Origin: Salmonella enterica subsp. diarizonae
GTDB lineage: Bacteria > Pseudomonadota > Gammaproteobacteria > Enterobacterales > Enterobacteriaceae
Direction of reading: 5' to 3'
Length of the DNA: 64,000 nt
Assembly (NCBI RefSeq): GCF_008692785.1
Contig: NZ_VXJV01000008.1
Location: forward strand, 1-64,000
Position numbers and translations under genes: made by a program. The notes below the pieces were generated by a model. That model was not told where the DNA came from and searched no databases. It saw only the letters and a list, made by a program, of their open reading frames with translations. Of the stretch, positions 1 to 9,245 are shown in pieces; the stretch's first letter is position 1, and every line of letters begins with the position of its first letter.

Positions 1-98
1 CCGCAGGCAACGACCCGAAGGGTGAGGAGCGGAGCGACGAATAATCCTTCCCCCACCACCATCACTTCCGTCGCGTATATTATCCCCATTAAGCACAC
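1..98 (+). repeat. rtT-type repeat of the tyrT operon, copy 1 (cut by window edge)
   Basis: This is the first of two near-identical units with a period of 173 bp. Each contains the last 19 bases of tRNA-Tyr (AATCCTTCCCCCACCACCA, here at 43-61), without the rest of a tRNA. In E. coli the tyrT operon ends in such repeats and lies next to narI in convergent orientation, which matches this position. The intact tRNA genes would lie upstream, outside the window. Confidence 0.85.
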
Positions 99-173
99 TG
101 CCTCATATCTCTCCGTACGGGGAAGGAAGAAGCTTCGACTAAGGTTCGATTCGAGCGCAGCGAGAAAGCGTTG

Positions 174-271
174 CCGCAGGCAACGACCCGAAGGGTGAGG
201 AGCGGAGCGACGAATAATCCTTCCCCCACCACCATCACTTCCGTCGCGTATGTTATCCCCGTTAAGCACAC
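174..271 (+). repeat. rtT-type repeat of the tyrT operon, copy 2
   Basis: This is the second unit, differing from the first at only a couple of bases. The tRNA-Tyr 3' end recurs at 216-234, and the 75 bp between the units contain a further fragment resembling a T-stem (GGTTCGATTCGA near 143). It is a 3' processing or repeat region, not a functional tRNA. Confidence 0.85.
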
Positions 272-323
272 GACATCATATTTCTTCATCCCCCACCTGG
301 ATTATATTGCCTGAACTCATTGC

Positions 324-405
324 CGATGGCGGCTACGCCTGATCGCGCCATCAAACTATAACCCTGCTTCCCTGTAGGCTGGATAAGGCGTAACCGCCAT
401 CCAGC
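324..405. repeat. REP/BIME-like palindromic elements
   Basis: Two GC-rich imperfect palindromes lie between the tyrT repeats and the narI terminator. One is around 324-352 (GATGGCGGCTACGCC) and the other around 371-405 (GGATAAGGCGTAACCGCCATCC). The second has the typical REP arrangement of a stem with a GCGTAAC-type loop. Position between two convergent transcription units is usual for such elements. Confidence 0.7.
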
Positions 406-415
406 AACCAGGCGT

Positions 416-441
416 AAAAAAACCCTACCGAAGTAGGGTTT
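416..441 (-). terminator. Rho-independent terminator of narGHJI
   Basis: On the minus strand an 8-bp perfect stem (AAACCCTAC against GTAGGGTT) with a TTCG loop is followed by a run of T. It lies about 20 bp beyond the narI stop codon. Confidence 0.85.
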
Positions 442-460
442 AGTATCCTGTTAAAGGGAA

Positions 461-1138
461 TCAGTGACGTGCGCGAACAAGCTGATATTTACGGGTCAGG
501 TACTCAACCGGCACGCTCCAGATATGTACCAGACGCGAGAACGGGAACAGCAGGAATAAGGTCATCCCCAGCACCAGATGCAGACGGAAGATAAATGCCA
601 CGCCGTCAAGATGTTCAGACGCCCCGCCGTGGAATGTCACTACGGACTGCGCCCAGCCGACCAGTTTCATCATCTCGCTACCGTCCATATGCTGCGCTGA
701 GAATGGAATGGTTAATAGCCCCAGCGCGCACTGAATCACCAACAGCGAGAGAATCAGAATATCTGCGCCGGTAGTGGTGGCGCGAACTCGTGGGCTGAAC
801 AGACGACGCTTGAGCAGTAAAATACCGCCAACCAGCGTCAGCACGCCGCAAGCGCCGCCGGCAATCATCGCCATCTTCTGCTTCACGTCGACCGGCAGAA
901 AAGATTCATACATCCAGTGCGGCGTTAACATTCCCAGGAAGTGACCGGCGAAAATACCCAGAATCCCAATGTGGAACAGGTTTGACGCCAGGTTCATCCC
1001 CTTGCGATCCAGCATCTGGCTGGAAGCCGCCCGCCAGGTGTACTGGCCGTAGTCGTAACGTAACCAGCTACCGATCAGGAATACCGATCCAGCAATGTAC
1101 GGGTAGATGTCAAAGAAGAACATATTCAGGAAGTGCAT
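461..1138 (-). CDS. narI: NarI, cytochrome b subunit of respiratory nitrate reductase A
   Basis: NarI is the gamma subunit that anchors nitrate reductase A in the inner membrane. It oxidises quinol and passes electrons to NarH through two b haems. The 225-residue protein has the full family length, with five hydrophobic segments and an N-terminus facing the periplasm as in E. coli. The histidines at residues 56 and 66 (in LFHIGIL and FAGHFLG) and the C-terminal pair in FRLHLVLG and RLVHIWS match the known haem ligands. Its start codon overlaps the narJ stop by one base (TAATG), so the two are translationally coupled. It is the last gene of narGHJI and a terminator follows. The narK-narX neighbourhood identifies this as the narG operon rather than the paralogous narZ operon. 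Confidence 0.97.
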   Translation of the reverse strand: MHFLNMFFFDIYPYIAGSVFLIGSWLRYDYGQYTWRAASSQMLDRKGMNLASNLFHIGILGIFAGHFLGMLTPHWMYESFLPVDVKQKMAMIAGGACGVLTLVGGILLLKRRLFSPRVRATTTGADILILSLLVIQCALGLLTIPFSAQHMDGSEMMKLVGWAQSVVTFHGGASEHLDGVAFIFRLHLVLGMTLFLLFPFSRLVHIWSVPVEYLTRKYQLVRARH

Positions 1139-1848
1139 TAGTGCTGTCCTCCGGTGGTGATATTTAGATATTGCGGTGCCACGGCACCGGCAAAACGACG
1201 CTGATGGGCGGCAATTTCAGACTCATTGCAGCCCCGATCGGCAAAGAATTTCACCTGCTCTTCTTCCCAGACCGCATCCAGCGCCTGTGGGGTATCATCA
1301 CGAACTTCATCGGCAATTTTTTCGGCGACTTTGTTGCTGTCGATCGTCGTATTGGCCAGCTTTAATAACAGGTCGAACAATACCGCATACCGGCTTTCAC
1401 GCTGCTGCAAGCGGGCACTGAGCAACGCCAGAATAGGCGCGATATCCTGCAGACCACCGAGCGCTTCGTTTTTTGGTAACTGCGCCAGATACTCCAGATA
1501 CAATGGCAGATGGTCCGGTAACTCGCGGCTGTCGAGTTGTAAGCCGTGCTGCTCATACTGGGCCATCAGATCGACCATCGCCTGACCGCGATCGCGAGAT
1601 TCACCATGTACATGCTCAAACAACAGCAATGAGGTTGCACGACCACGATCGAACAACTCGCTATAGCTTGCCTGAGCATCCAGTATCTCCTGCGCGGTTA
1701 AATCGCGCAGAAAAACGACCAACGTCCGGACATCTTCTTTATCCAGATGTTCAGATGAGGCGAGCGCATCGAACAGTTCCTGCTGATGCTGCCACAGGGC
1801 AGCATCCGGATATTCGAGTAGACGCGAAACAATGACGAGTTCAATCAT
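1138..1848 (-). CDS. narJ: NarJ, nitrate reductase assembly chaperone
   Basis: NarJ is a cytoplasmic chaperone of the TorD/DmsD/NarJ family. It is not part of the final enzyme: it holds apo-NarG while the molybdenum cofactor is inserted and helps attach NarGH to NarI. The 236-residue, mainly helical protein begins [15 protein letters not shown] and has a conserved acidic middle region ([17 protein letters not shown]), typical of the family. It overlaps narH by four bases (ATGA) and narI by one, as in E. coli, so it is expressed as part of narGHJI. I see no sign of damage. Confidence 0.97.
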   Translation of the reverse strand: MIELVIVSRLLEYPDAALWQHQQELFDALASSEHLDKEDVRTLVVFLRDLTAQEILDAQASYSELFDRGRATSLLLFEHVHGESRDRGQAMVDLMAQYEQHGLQLDSRELPDHLPLYLEYLAQLPKNEALGGLQDIAPILALLSARLQQRESRYAVLFDLLLKLANTTIDSNKVAEKIADEVRDDTPQALDAVWEEEQVKFFADRGCNESEIAAHQRRFAGAVAPQYLNITTGGQH

Positions 1849-3380
1849 GCGTGCGGCTCCGTTTTGCTGGTCACATCAACAGCGTCAATGCGGCGACTGT
1901 TGAACAGGTTGAATTTGCTGTCAGACCCGTGGCAACCGTCACCGAAGGTGAAGCCGCAACCGCTTTTTTCCGGGAACGCGTCACGCGCCAGTTCGCGGTG
2001 GCTGCTCGGCACCACGAAGCGATCTTCGTAGTTGGCAATCGCCAGGTAACGATACATCTCCTGTGCCTGGGCTTCGCTTAAACCCACCTCTTCCAGCGCA
2101 CGCGTATCCACTTTACCGTCCACGGTTTCCGCACGTTTGTAGTGGCGCATCGCCAGCATCCGTTTCAGTGCCAACAGTACCGGCTGGGTATCGCCTGCGG
2201 TCAGCAGATTTGCCAGGTACTGCACCGGAATACGCAGGCTATCCACGTCCGGCAAAATGCCATTGCTGCCCAGTTCACCCGCGTCAGCCGCTGACTGAAT
2301 CGGCGACAGAGGCGGCACGTACCAGACCATCGGCAGCGTGCGGTATTCCGGATGCAGAGGCAGCGCCAGTTTCCAGTCCATCGCCATTTTGTACACCGGC
2401 GACTGCTGCGCGGCGTCAATCACACTCTGCGGCACGCCGTCTTTCAGCGCCTGCTCAATCACTGCCGGATCGTTAGGGTCGAGGAACACGTCCAGTTGAC
2501 GCTGGTACAGATCTTTTTCGTTTTCCGTACTGGCGGCGCTTTCAATAGCATCCGCGTCATACAGTAATACGCCGAGGTAGCGGATACGCCCCACGCAGGT
2601 TTCCGAGCAAACCGTCGGCTGACCGGCTTCGATACGCGGATAGCAGAAAATGCACTTCTCGGACTTGCCGCTCTTCCAGTTGAAGTAGATCTTCTTGTAC
2701 GGGCAACCGGTGATACACATCCGCCAGCCGCGGCACTTGTCCTGGTCGATCAGTACGATGCCGTCTTCTTCACGCTTATAAATCGCACCGCTCGGGCAGG
2801 TCGCCACGCACGCCGGGTTGAGGCAGTGCTCGCACAGGCGCGGCAGATACATCATGAAGGTATTTTCGAACTGGCCGTACATCGCCTTCTGCATATTTTC
2901 GAAATTCTGATCTTTGGCGCGTTTTTCAAACTCGCCGCCCAGAATCTCTTCCCAGTTTGGCCCACTGGTAATTTTGTCCATCCGCTGGCCGGTAATCAAC
3001 GAGCGTGGACGGGCGATCGGCTGATGTTTGCTTTCCGGCGCGGTATGCAGGTTCTGGTAGTCGTAATCAAACGGTTCGTAGTAGTCGTCGATGCCCGGCA
3101 AATGTGGGTTAGCGAAGATTTTACCCAGCAGCAGCGCCCGGTTGCCCATGCGCGGCTGTAGTTTGCCGTTGATTTTGCGGATCCAGCCGCCTTTCCATTT
3201 TTCCTGGTTTTCCCAGTCATTTGGAAAACCAACGCCCGGTTTACTTTCTACGTTGTTGAACCACGCATATTCCATACCTTCGCGACTGGTCCAGACGTTT
3301 TTACAGGTGACTGAACAGGTATGACAGCCGATGCACTTATCGAGATTCAGCACCATGCCGACTTGTGAACGAATTTTCAT
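1845..3380 (-). CDS. narH: NarH, iron-sulfur subunit of nitrate reductase A
   Basis: NarH is the beta subunit that carries electrons from NarI haem to NarG. Four cysteine clusters are visible: CIGCHTCSVTC near residue 16, CEHCLNPACVATCP near 184, CRGWRMCITGCP near 217, and CIFCYP with CSETC near 244-263. The third cluster has Trp where the others have a Cys (CRGW), the known signature of the [3Fe-4S] centre; the other three hold [4Fe-4S] centres. The length of 511 residues fits E. coli NarH (512). It overlaps narG upstream and narJ downstream by four bases each. It is cytoplasmic, docked to the membrane by NarI. Confidence 0.97.
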   Translation of the reverse strand: MKIRSQVGMVLNLDKCIGCHTCSVTCKNVWTSREGMEYAWFNNVESKPGVGFPNDWENQEKWKGGWIRKINGKLQPRMGNRALLLGKIFANPHLPGIDDYYEPFDYDYQNLHTAPESKHQPIARPRSLITGQRMDKITSGPNWEEILGGEFEKRAKDQNFENMQKAMYGQFENTFMMYLPRLCEHCLNPACVATCPSGAIYKREEDGIVLIDQDKCRGWRMCITGCPYKKIYFNWKSGKSEKCIFCYPRIEAGQPTVCSETCVGRIRYLGVLLYDADAIESAASTENEKDLYQRQLDVFLDPNDPAVIEQALKDGVPQSVIDAAQQSPVYKMAMDWKLALPLHPEYRTLPMVWYVPPLSPIQSAADAGELGSNGILPDVDSLRIPVQYLANLLTAGDTQPVLLALKRMLAMRHYKRAETVDGKVDTRALEEVGLSEAQAQEMYRYLAIANYEDRFVVPSSHRELARDAFPEKSGCGFTFGDGCHGSDSKFNLFNSRRIDAVDVTSKTEPHA

Positions 3381-6300
3381 TTTACGCTCTCCTGTACCTG
3401 GTCATTGCCTTCGCCATCCAACCAGTTAATGTTCTTCATCTTACGTACCACCACAAACTCATCGCGGTTAGAACCGACGGTGCCGTAGTAGTTAAAACCG
3501 TAGGCTAACTGCGCATAGCCGCCGATCATATGGGTCGGTTTCGGCGTAATGCGCGTCACCGAGTTATGAATGCCGCCGCGCTGCTGGGTAATTTCCGACC
3601 CCGGCAGGTTTACGATACGTTCTTGCGCGTGGTACATCATGGTCATGCCCGCCGGTACGCGCTGGCTGACCACTGCGCGTGCGGTCAATGCGCCGTTGCT
3701 GTTAAACACTTCAATCCAGTCGTTATCTTCAATACCCAGATCTTTAGCGTCGGTTTCGCTCATCCAGACTATCGGGCCGCCACGCGACAAGGTCAGCATC
3801 AACAGGTTATCGCTGTAGGTCGAGTGGATACCCCATTTCTGGTGCGGCGTCAGGAAGTTGAGCGCCTTCTCCGGGTTGCCGTTGGATTTACGGCCCATCA
3901 CCGCTTTCACCGAGCGGGTGTCGATCGGTGGACGATACACCAGCAAACTTTCGCCGAAGTCGCGCATCCACTGGTGATCCTGATACAACTGCTGGCGACC
4001 AGACAGCGTACGCCACGGGATCAGCTCGTGAACGTTGGTATAACCGGCGTTATAGGAAACGTGCTCGTCTTCCAGACCAGACCAGGTCGGACTGGAGATA
4101 ATTTTGCGCGGCTGGGCCTGAATATCGCGGAAGCGGATTTTCTCTTCTTCTTTATTGGTTACCAGATGCGTATGGTCGCGACCAGTAAACTCGCTCAGCG
4201 CCGCCCAGGCTTTCACCGCCACCTGACCGTTGGTTTCCGGCGCTAACGTCAGGATCATCTCTGCCGCGTCAATCGCCGTGTTGAGCATCGGCTGGCCTTT
4301 CGCCGGACCATCCGCTTTGGTGTAATTGAGCTTGCGCAGCAGGTCCATTTCGCTCTGAGTGTTCCAGGCAATCCCTTTCCCGCCGTTGCCGATTTTCTCC
4401 ATCAGCGGGCCGATAGAGGTAAAACGTTCGTAAGTCGCCGGGTAATCGCGCTCGACGGTCATGATGTGCGGCGCGGTTTTCCCTGGGATCAGATCGCATT
4501 CGCCTTTTTTCCAGTCTTTCACGTCCAGCGGCTGCGCCAGTTCAGCGGCAGAATCGTGCTGGATCGGCAGCGTCACGACGTCAGTCTCTTTACCCAGATG
4601 ACCCACACAGACTTCAGAGAATTTCTTCGCAATACCTTTGTAAATATCCCAGTCGCTTTTCGATTCCCAGGCCGGATCTACGGCAGCAGACAGCGGATGA
4701 ATAAACGGATGCATATCCGAGGTATTCATATCGTCTTTTTCATACCAGGTGGCGGTCGGCAGTACGATATCGGAATACAGGCAAGTACTGGAGAGACGGA
4801 AGTCCAGAGTCACCACCAGATCCAGTTTGCCGTCAAGGCCGTTATCAACCCACTCCACTTCTTCCGGCTTCACGCCGCCCTGTTTGCCCAGATCAAGTCC
4901 CTGAATACCATGCTCAGTACCCAGCAGGTATTTCAGCATGTACTCGTGGCCCTTACCGGAAGACCCAAGCAGATTAGAACGCCAGATAAACAGGTTGCGC
5001 GGATGGTTTTTGCCGTTTTCCGGCTGCTCGGCGGCAAAGCGAATCGAACCGTCTTTCAGTGATTTGACGGTATAATCCACCGGCGTCATGCCGGCTTTTT
5101 CCGCTTCTCGCGCAATGTACAGCGGGTTGGTGCCTAACTGCGGCGCCGACGGCAACCAACCCATACGTTCGGCGCGCACATTGAAGTCAATCAGATGACC
5201 GCTATAGCGGGATTTGTCCGCCATCGGCGACAGTAATTCCTCGGCGGTCACCGTCTCGTAGCGCCACTGGCTGGAGTGGTTATAGAAGTAAGAGGTGCTG
5301 TTCATGTGACGCGCCGGACGCTGCCAGTCAAGGGCAAACGCCAGCGGCTGCCAGCCGGTCTGAGGACGCAGTTTTTCCTGGCCGACGTAGTGCGCCCAAC
5401 CGCCACCGCTCTGGCCAACGCAACCACAGAACACCAACATATTGATCAGCCCGCGATAGTTCATATCGAGGTGATACCAGTGGTTCAGACCGGCACCAAC
5501 GATAATCATTGAACGCCCGTGCGTTTTGTCCGCGTTATCGGCGAATTCCCGTGCGATACGGATAATCTGCGCCCGCGGCACGCCGGTGATCTGCTCGGCC
5601 CATGCTGGCGTATACGCTTTGGTATCGTCATAACTGGCGGCACAATTTTCATCGTTCAGGCCGCGTTCCAGACCATAGTTCGCCATAGTCAGGTCATACA
5701 CGGTGGTGACTAACGCTGAAGAACCATCGGCCAGTTGCAGACGTTTCGCCGGCAGTTTATGCAGCAGTACGTTATCCAGCGCCACATGATTAAAGTACTC
5801 TGAACCCTCGCCGCCGAAATACGGGAAGCCCACGTCAGCAATCTCATCCTGACTGCCCAGCAAGCTAAGCTGCAATTCTGCTTCTGCGCCAGTAGTCCCG
5901 TCGCGCTGTTCGAGATTCCATTTGCCTTTTTCGCCCCAGCGGAAGCCGATGGAACCGTTCGGCACCACCATCTCGCCATTGCTACTAATGGCGACGGTTT
6001 TCCATTCCGGGTTATTTTCCTGCCCCAGCGAATCAACGAGATCGGCAGCGCGCAGCATACGGCCTGCGGCATAATAACCATCACGTTCTTCAAGCATCAC
6101 CAGCATTGGCATGTCGGTATAGCGACGGACATAATCGGTGAAATACTGGCGTGGGTTGTCCAGATGGAATTCGCGCAACATGACGTGACCCATCGCCAGC
6201 GCCATCGCCGCATCGGTCCCCTGCTTCGGCGCCAGCCACAAATCGCACAGTTTGGCGATTTCGGCATAGTCCGGCGTCACCGCGACGGTTTTGGTGCCTT

Positions 6301-7120
6301 TGTAACGTACTTCGGTAAAGAAGTGGGCGTCCGGTGTACGGGTTTGCGGCACGTTAGAGCCCCAGGCGATAATATAGCTGGAGTTGTACCAGTCGGCGGA
6401 TTCTGGCACGTCAGTCTGCTCGCCCCAGGTTTGCGGGGAGGCTGGCGGCAGGTCGCAGTACCAGTCGTAGAAGCTCAGGCAGGTACCGCCAATCAGCGAA
6501 AGATAACGTGCGCCGGAAGCGTAGGAGACCATCGACATCGCCGGGATGGGTGAGAAGCCAGCCACCCGGTCAGGGCCGTAGGTTTTCACGGTGTACACGT
6601 TGGAAGCGGCGATCAGTTCGTTAACCTCCTGCCATGAAGAGCGGACAAAGCCACCACGACCACGCGCCTGTTTGAAACTTTTTGCTTTATCCGCATCTTC
6701 AATGATAGAGGCCCATGCCTCTACCGGATCGCGATGCAGTTTTTTCGCCTCGCGCCACATCTTCATCAGACGTTTGCGCATCAGCGGATATTTCAGTCGG
6801 TTAGCGCTGTAGAGATACCAGGAATAGCTTGCGCCGCGCGGACAGCCGCGAGGTTCATGGTTTGGCATATCAGGACGGGTACGCGGGTAATCGGTTTGCT
6901 GTGTTTCCCAGGTCACCAGACCATTTTTGACATAAATTTTCCAGCTACAAGAACCGGTGCAGTTCACCCCGTGGGTTGAGCGCACAATTTTGTCATGCTG
7001 CCAACGTTGGCGGTATCCGTCCTCCCAGTCCCGGTTTGTTTCGAGAAGCTGGCCGTGCCCATCGGCAAAGGTTTCGCCCTTCTGCTTGAAGTAGCGAAAC
7101 CGGTCCAGGAATTTACTCAT
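3377..7120 (-). CDS. narG: NarG, molybdopterin catalytic subunit of nitrate reductase A
   Basis: NarG reduces nitrate to nitrite at a bis-MGD molybdenum centre on the cytoplasmic side during anaerobic respiration. The 1247-residue length equals the E. coli protein. The N-terminal part contains HGVNCTGSC followed by a Cys in EPRGCPRGAS, the His/Cys ligand set of the FS0 [4Fe-4S] cluster. Molybdopterin oxidoreductase blocks follow (for example the YNSSYIIAWGSN region), and a C-terminal dinucleotide-binding domain lies around residues 1080-1230. The start at 7120 has an RBS-like GGAG upstream. An FNR box and NarL heptamers lie upstream of the start. This is the first gene of narGHJI. Confidence 0.98.
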   Translation of the reverse strand: MSKFLDRFRYFKQKGETFADGHGQLLETNRDWEDGYRQRWQHDKIVRSTHGVNCTGSCSWKIYVKNGLVTWETQQTDYPRTRPDMPNHEPRGCPRGASYSWYLYSANRLKYPLMRKRLMKMWREAKKLHRDPVEAWASIIEDADKAKSFKQARGRGGFVRSSWQEVNELIAASNVYTVKTYGPDRVAGFSPIPAMSMVSYASGARYLSLIGGTCLSFYDWYCDLPPASPQTWGEQTDVPESADWYNSSYIIAWGSNVPQTRTPDAHFFTEVRYKGTKTVAVTPDYAEIAKLCDLWLAPKQGTDAAMALAMGHVMLREFHLDNPRQYFTDYVRRYTDMPMLVMLEERDGYYAAGRMLRAADLVDSLGQENNPEWKTVAISSNGEMVVPNGSIGFRWGEKGKWNLEQRDGTTGAEAELQLSLLGSQDEIADVGFPYFGGEGSEYFNHVALDNVLLHKLPAKRLQLADGSSALVTTVYDLTMANYGLERGLNDENCAASYDDTKAYTPAWAEQITGVPRAQIIRIAREFADNADKTHGRSMIIVGAGLNHWYHLDMNYRGLINMLVFCGCVGQSGGGWAHYVGQEKLRPQTGWQPLAFALDWQRPARHMNSTSYFYNHSSQWRYETVTAEELLSPMADKSRYSGHLIDFNVRAERMGWLPSAPQLGTNPLYIAREAEKAGMTPVDYTVKSLKDGSIRFAAEQPENGKNHPRNLFIWRSNLLGSSGKGHEYMLKYLLGTEHGIQGLDLGKQGGVKPEEVEWVDNGLDGKLDLVVTLDFRLSSTCLYSDIVLPTATWYEKDDMNTSDMHPFIHPLSAAVDPAWESKSDWDIYKGIAKKFSEVCVGHLGKETDVVTLPIQHDSAAELAQPLDVKDWKKGECDLIPGKTAPHIMTVERDYPATYERFTSIGPLMEKIGNGGKGIAWNTQSEMDLLRKLNYTKADGPAKGQPMLNTAIDAAEMILTLAPETNGQVAVKAWAALSEFTGRDHTHLVTNKEEEKIRFRDIQAQPRKIISSPTWSGLEDEHVSYNAGYTNVHELIPWRTLSGRQQLYQDHQWMRDFGESLLVYRPPIDTRSVKAVMGRKSNGNPEKALNFLTPHQKWGIHSTYSDNLLMLTLSRGGPIVWMSETDAKDLGIEDNDWIEVFNSNGALTARAVVSQRVPAGMTMMYHAQERIVNLPGSEITQQRGGIHNSVTRITPKPTHMIGGYAQLAYGFNYYGTVGSNRDEFVVVRKMKNINWLDGEGNDQVQESVK

Positions 7121-7211
7121 CGGGTTTCTCCTGTGTGGAACCTTACGGCTCTCTGATAAATCGACATTGCTTAACTAAGGGCGAAGGTAACGCGCTGAAT
7201 GGGCGTGAGAA

Positions 7212-7225
7212 TTGATAACGATCAA
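7212..7225 (-). promoter_or_regulatory. FNR box of the narG promoter
   Basis: The sequence TTGATAACGATCAA is a perfect match to the FNR consensus TTGATnnnnATCAA. It lies 92 bp upstream of the narG start, in the position of the E. coli narG site, where FNR activates the operon without oxygen. Confidence 0.9.
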
Positions 7226-7360
7226 GGCGGACAGGGATGCAAATGGCGCGCAAACCTTCTGCATACTCCTTTTGGAGGAGGAGTTTTATTTATATATCTT
7301 ACTGATTTAAATACATAAAATTAAATTTACGCACGACACGAATGTTAAATTTTCAACCAG

Positions 7361-7376
7361 TGGGTATTAAGGGGTA
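7361..7376 (-). promoter_or_regulatory. NarL heptamers upstream of narG
   Basis: On the minus strand TACCCCT and ATACCCA lie next to each other. The first matches the NarL heptamer TACYYMT exactly. They sit about 145 bp upstream of the FNR box, like the distal NarL sites of E. coli narG, which need DNA bending to act. The AT-rich stretch at 7290-7350 between them could hold the bend site, but I could not assign an IHF box with confidence. Confidence 0.6.
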
Positions 7377-7463
7377 TCCCCCTGGATGGACGGTAGAGAT
7401 GCACATGGTCAGATACGCCGCACCGCTTTTTTTTGCGATAAGTATGTTGTAACTAAATGCGGA

Positions 7464-7492
7464 CAAAAAAAAGCGCGGTCTAACGCCGCGCA
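7464..7492 (-). terminator. Rho-independent terminator of narK
   Basis: On the minus strand a stem GCGCGG/CCGCGC is followed by a run of eight or more T, 15 bp after the narK stop. Confidence 0.85.
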
Positions 7493-7507
7493 AAGGATAA
7501 TCAAATG

Positions 7508-8905
7508 TTACTTTTTATTTTTAGAATGACGTCCATATACCGCCCAGGTAATAACGACGCAGGCGATATAGAAAACTAGAAAGACTTTCATCGCACCGAC
7601 CGGCGAACCGGTTAATGCTAAAGATGAACCAAACGCTTTCGGAATAAAAAAGCCGCCAATCGCGCCAATCGCGGAAATAAAGCCCAGCGCCGCCGCCGTA
7701 TCGGTCGCCGCTTCACGCATGGCTCTTTCTTCCGAACCGCCTTCCGCTTTTACCCTATCCATCGTCAGCTTACGGAAGATAACGGAGATCATCTGGAAGG
7801 TAGAACCACTCCCCAGTCCCGCCGTCAGGAACAGCGCCAGGAACACCCCGTAGAATGCAATAAAGCTGCCGCCAACGCCGCCAGTAGGTAATGTCAGGAA
7901 CAGCAGACCGCTGAAAATCGCCATCAGGACAAAGTTGATAAGCGTGACACGAGTCCCACCCAGACGGTCAGAAATTGCGCCGCCTGCCGAACGCGCCAGC
8001 GCGCCGATAAACGGACCGAAAAACGCGTAATGCAGGATCTGCACATCCGGAAATTGCGTTTTAGACAGCATAGCGAACCCCGCGGAGAAACCGATAAACG
8101 ATCCGAAGGTCGCCAGATACAGCAGGCTCATGATCCACAGATGACCACGTTTGAGCACCGGCAGTTGCTCTTTTAGCGAGGCCTTAGACGTCGCCAGTTC
8201 GTTCATGCCGAACCACGCAGCCAGCGTAAAAATGGCCAGGAAAGGCACCCAAATCCAGGCCGCGTTCGCCAGATAGAGCTGAGAACCGTCCGGCTGCTCT
8301 ACACCCTGGCTGCCAAAGGCGGCAAAGATAGAGAGCGAAACCACCAGCGGCGCAACCAACTGCATCACGCTCACGCCCATATTACCCAGACCGCCGTTCA
8401 GACCCAGCGCACCGCCCTGCTTTTGTTTAGGAAAGAAAAAGCTGATGTTCGCCATACTGGAGGCAAAGTTCGCGCCGGCAAAACCGCACAGCAAGGAAAT
8501 AATGATGAAAGTGCTAAATGGCGTACTGGTATCCTGAACGGCAAAGCCTAACCATACGCAAGGCACAATGAGGATACCGGTACTGAACGCTGTCCAACGA
8601 CGTCCGCCAAATAGCGGAACCATAAAGGAGTAAGGCACACGTAGCAGCGCGCCGGAAACAGATGGCAGCGCAGTCAGCATAAAGAGCTGATCGGTCGTAA
8701 AATTAAATCCCACTTTCGGCAGGTTCACCGCCACTGCGCTGAATAGCATCCAGACACAAAACGCCAGCAGTAAACACGGGACAGAAATCCACAGATTACG
8801 GCTGGCGACACGATGGCCGCGCTGCTGCCAGAACGCCGGATCTTCCGGACGCCATTCCGTGATAACAGCGCCAGTTGCCCTTTCCGGGGCGGATGAGTGA
8901 CTCAT
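7508..8905 (-). CDS. narK: NarK, nitrate/nitrite transporter
   Basis: NarK is an inner-membrane major-facilitator protein that imports nitrate and exports nitrite, serving the adjacent reductase. With the start at 8905 the protein has 465 residues and begins MSHSSAPER, as in E. coli NarK. A longer in-frame reading to 8941 is possible, but the 8905 ATG has a good ribosome site (AGAGG) and the family start. Twelve membrane segments can be drawn. The two nitrate-signature regions are present (GGLGNMGVSVMQL and AIGAIGGFFIPKAFG). An FNR box 60 bp upstream and NarL heptamers indicate anaerobic, nitrate-induced expression. It is transcribed divergently from narX. Confidence 0.97.
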   Translation of the reverse strand: MSHSSAPERATGAVITEWRPEDPAFWQQRGHRVASRNLWISVPCLLLAFCVWMLFSAVAVNLPKVGFNFTTDQLFMLTALPSVSGALLRVPYSFMVPLFGGRRWTAFSTGILIVPCVWLGFAVQDTSTPFSTFIIISLLCGFAGANFASSMANISFFFPKQKQGGALGLNGGLGNMGVSVMQLVAPLVVSLSIFAAFGSQGVEQPDGSQLYLANAAWIWVPFLAIFTLAAWFGMNELATSKASLKEQLPVLKRGHLWIMSLLYLATFGSFIGFSAGFAMLSKTQFPDVQILHYAFFGPFIGALARSAGGAISDRLGGTRVTLINFVLMAIFSGLLFLTLPTGGVGGSFIAFYGVFLALFLTAGLGSGSTFQMISVIFRKLTMDRVKAEGGSEERAMREAATDTAAALGFISAIGAIGGFFIPKAFGSSLALTGSPVGAMKVFLVFYIACVVITWAVYGRHSKNKK

Positions 8906-8964
8906 AGACACCTCTGATTCTTGATTTGATGTCTGCCACATTAGGGTTTACTGCCGAAGGTAAG

Positions 8965-8978
8965 TTGATATAAATCAA
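8965..8978 (-). promoter_or_regulatory. FNR box of the narK promoter
   Basis: TTGATATAAATCAA is a perfect FNR-type palindrome, 60 bp upstream of the narK start. At the usual distance of 41.5 bp it would place the transcription start near 8930. Confidence 0.9.
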
Positions 8979-9015
8979 AGGAAAAGTCGTCGTCACGGAC
9001 GGCTAAAAATAGTTA

Positions 9016-9127
9016 TTACCCTTAATGAGTAGGCTTTATCGGCAAAAAAGCTGTGGTTTTTCACCATACTGTGTCTATCTACTCCTTCCCGTCGTAGATA
9101 CCTCTCTACGGCGGCAATTAAGGAGTA
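9016..9127. promoter_or_regulatory. NarL/NarP heptamer cluster between narK and narX
   Basis: Several heptamers matching TACYYMT or its complement lie in the 340-bp divergent region: TACCCTT with ATGAGTA at 9016-9030, TACTCCT at 9080, TACCTCT at 9099 and AGGAGTA at 9121. E. coli has NarL sites in the same interval that activate narK in response to nitrate. Individual sites are short, so the cluster is better supported than any one of them. Confidence 0.6.
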
Positions 9128-9245
9128 ACTCGTTATAGGTATGGGTATACTCCGCTATATCGTTGAGAATAGCGGCACAGCCGATTGACGCCCCTCTTGT
9201 TTGCCAGAGTTTTTCGGCGACACTACCCCGAAGAAAGAAGGTGAC

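Noticed and set aside
89-289. 66-residue open frame on the minus strand
   Set aside because: It lies wholly in the tyrT repeat region, has no ribosome site and is explained by the duplicated tRNA-tail sequence.
461-7120. Possibility that this is the narZYWV paralogue
   Set aside because: Adjacency to narK and narXL and the FNR/NarL sites identify the narG operon.
8906-8941. N-terminal extension of NarK (12 residues)
   Set aside because: The 8905 ATG has the ribosome site and matches the family start; the extension runs into the promoter.
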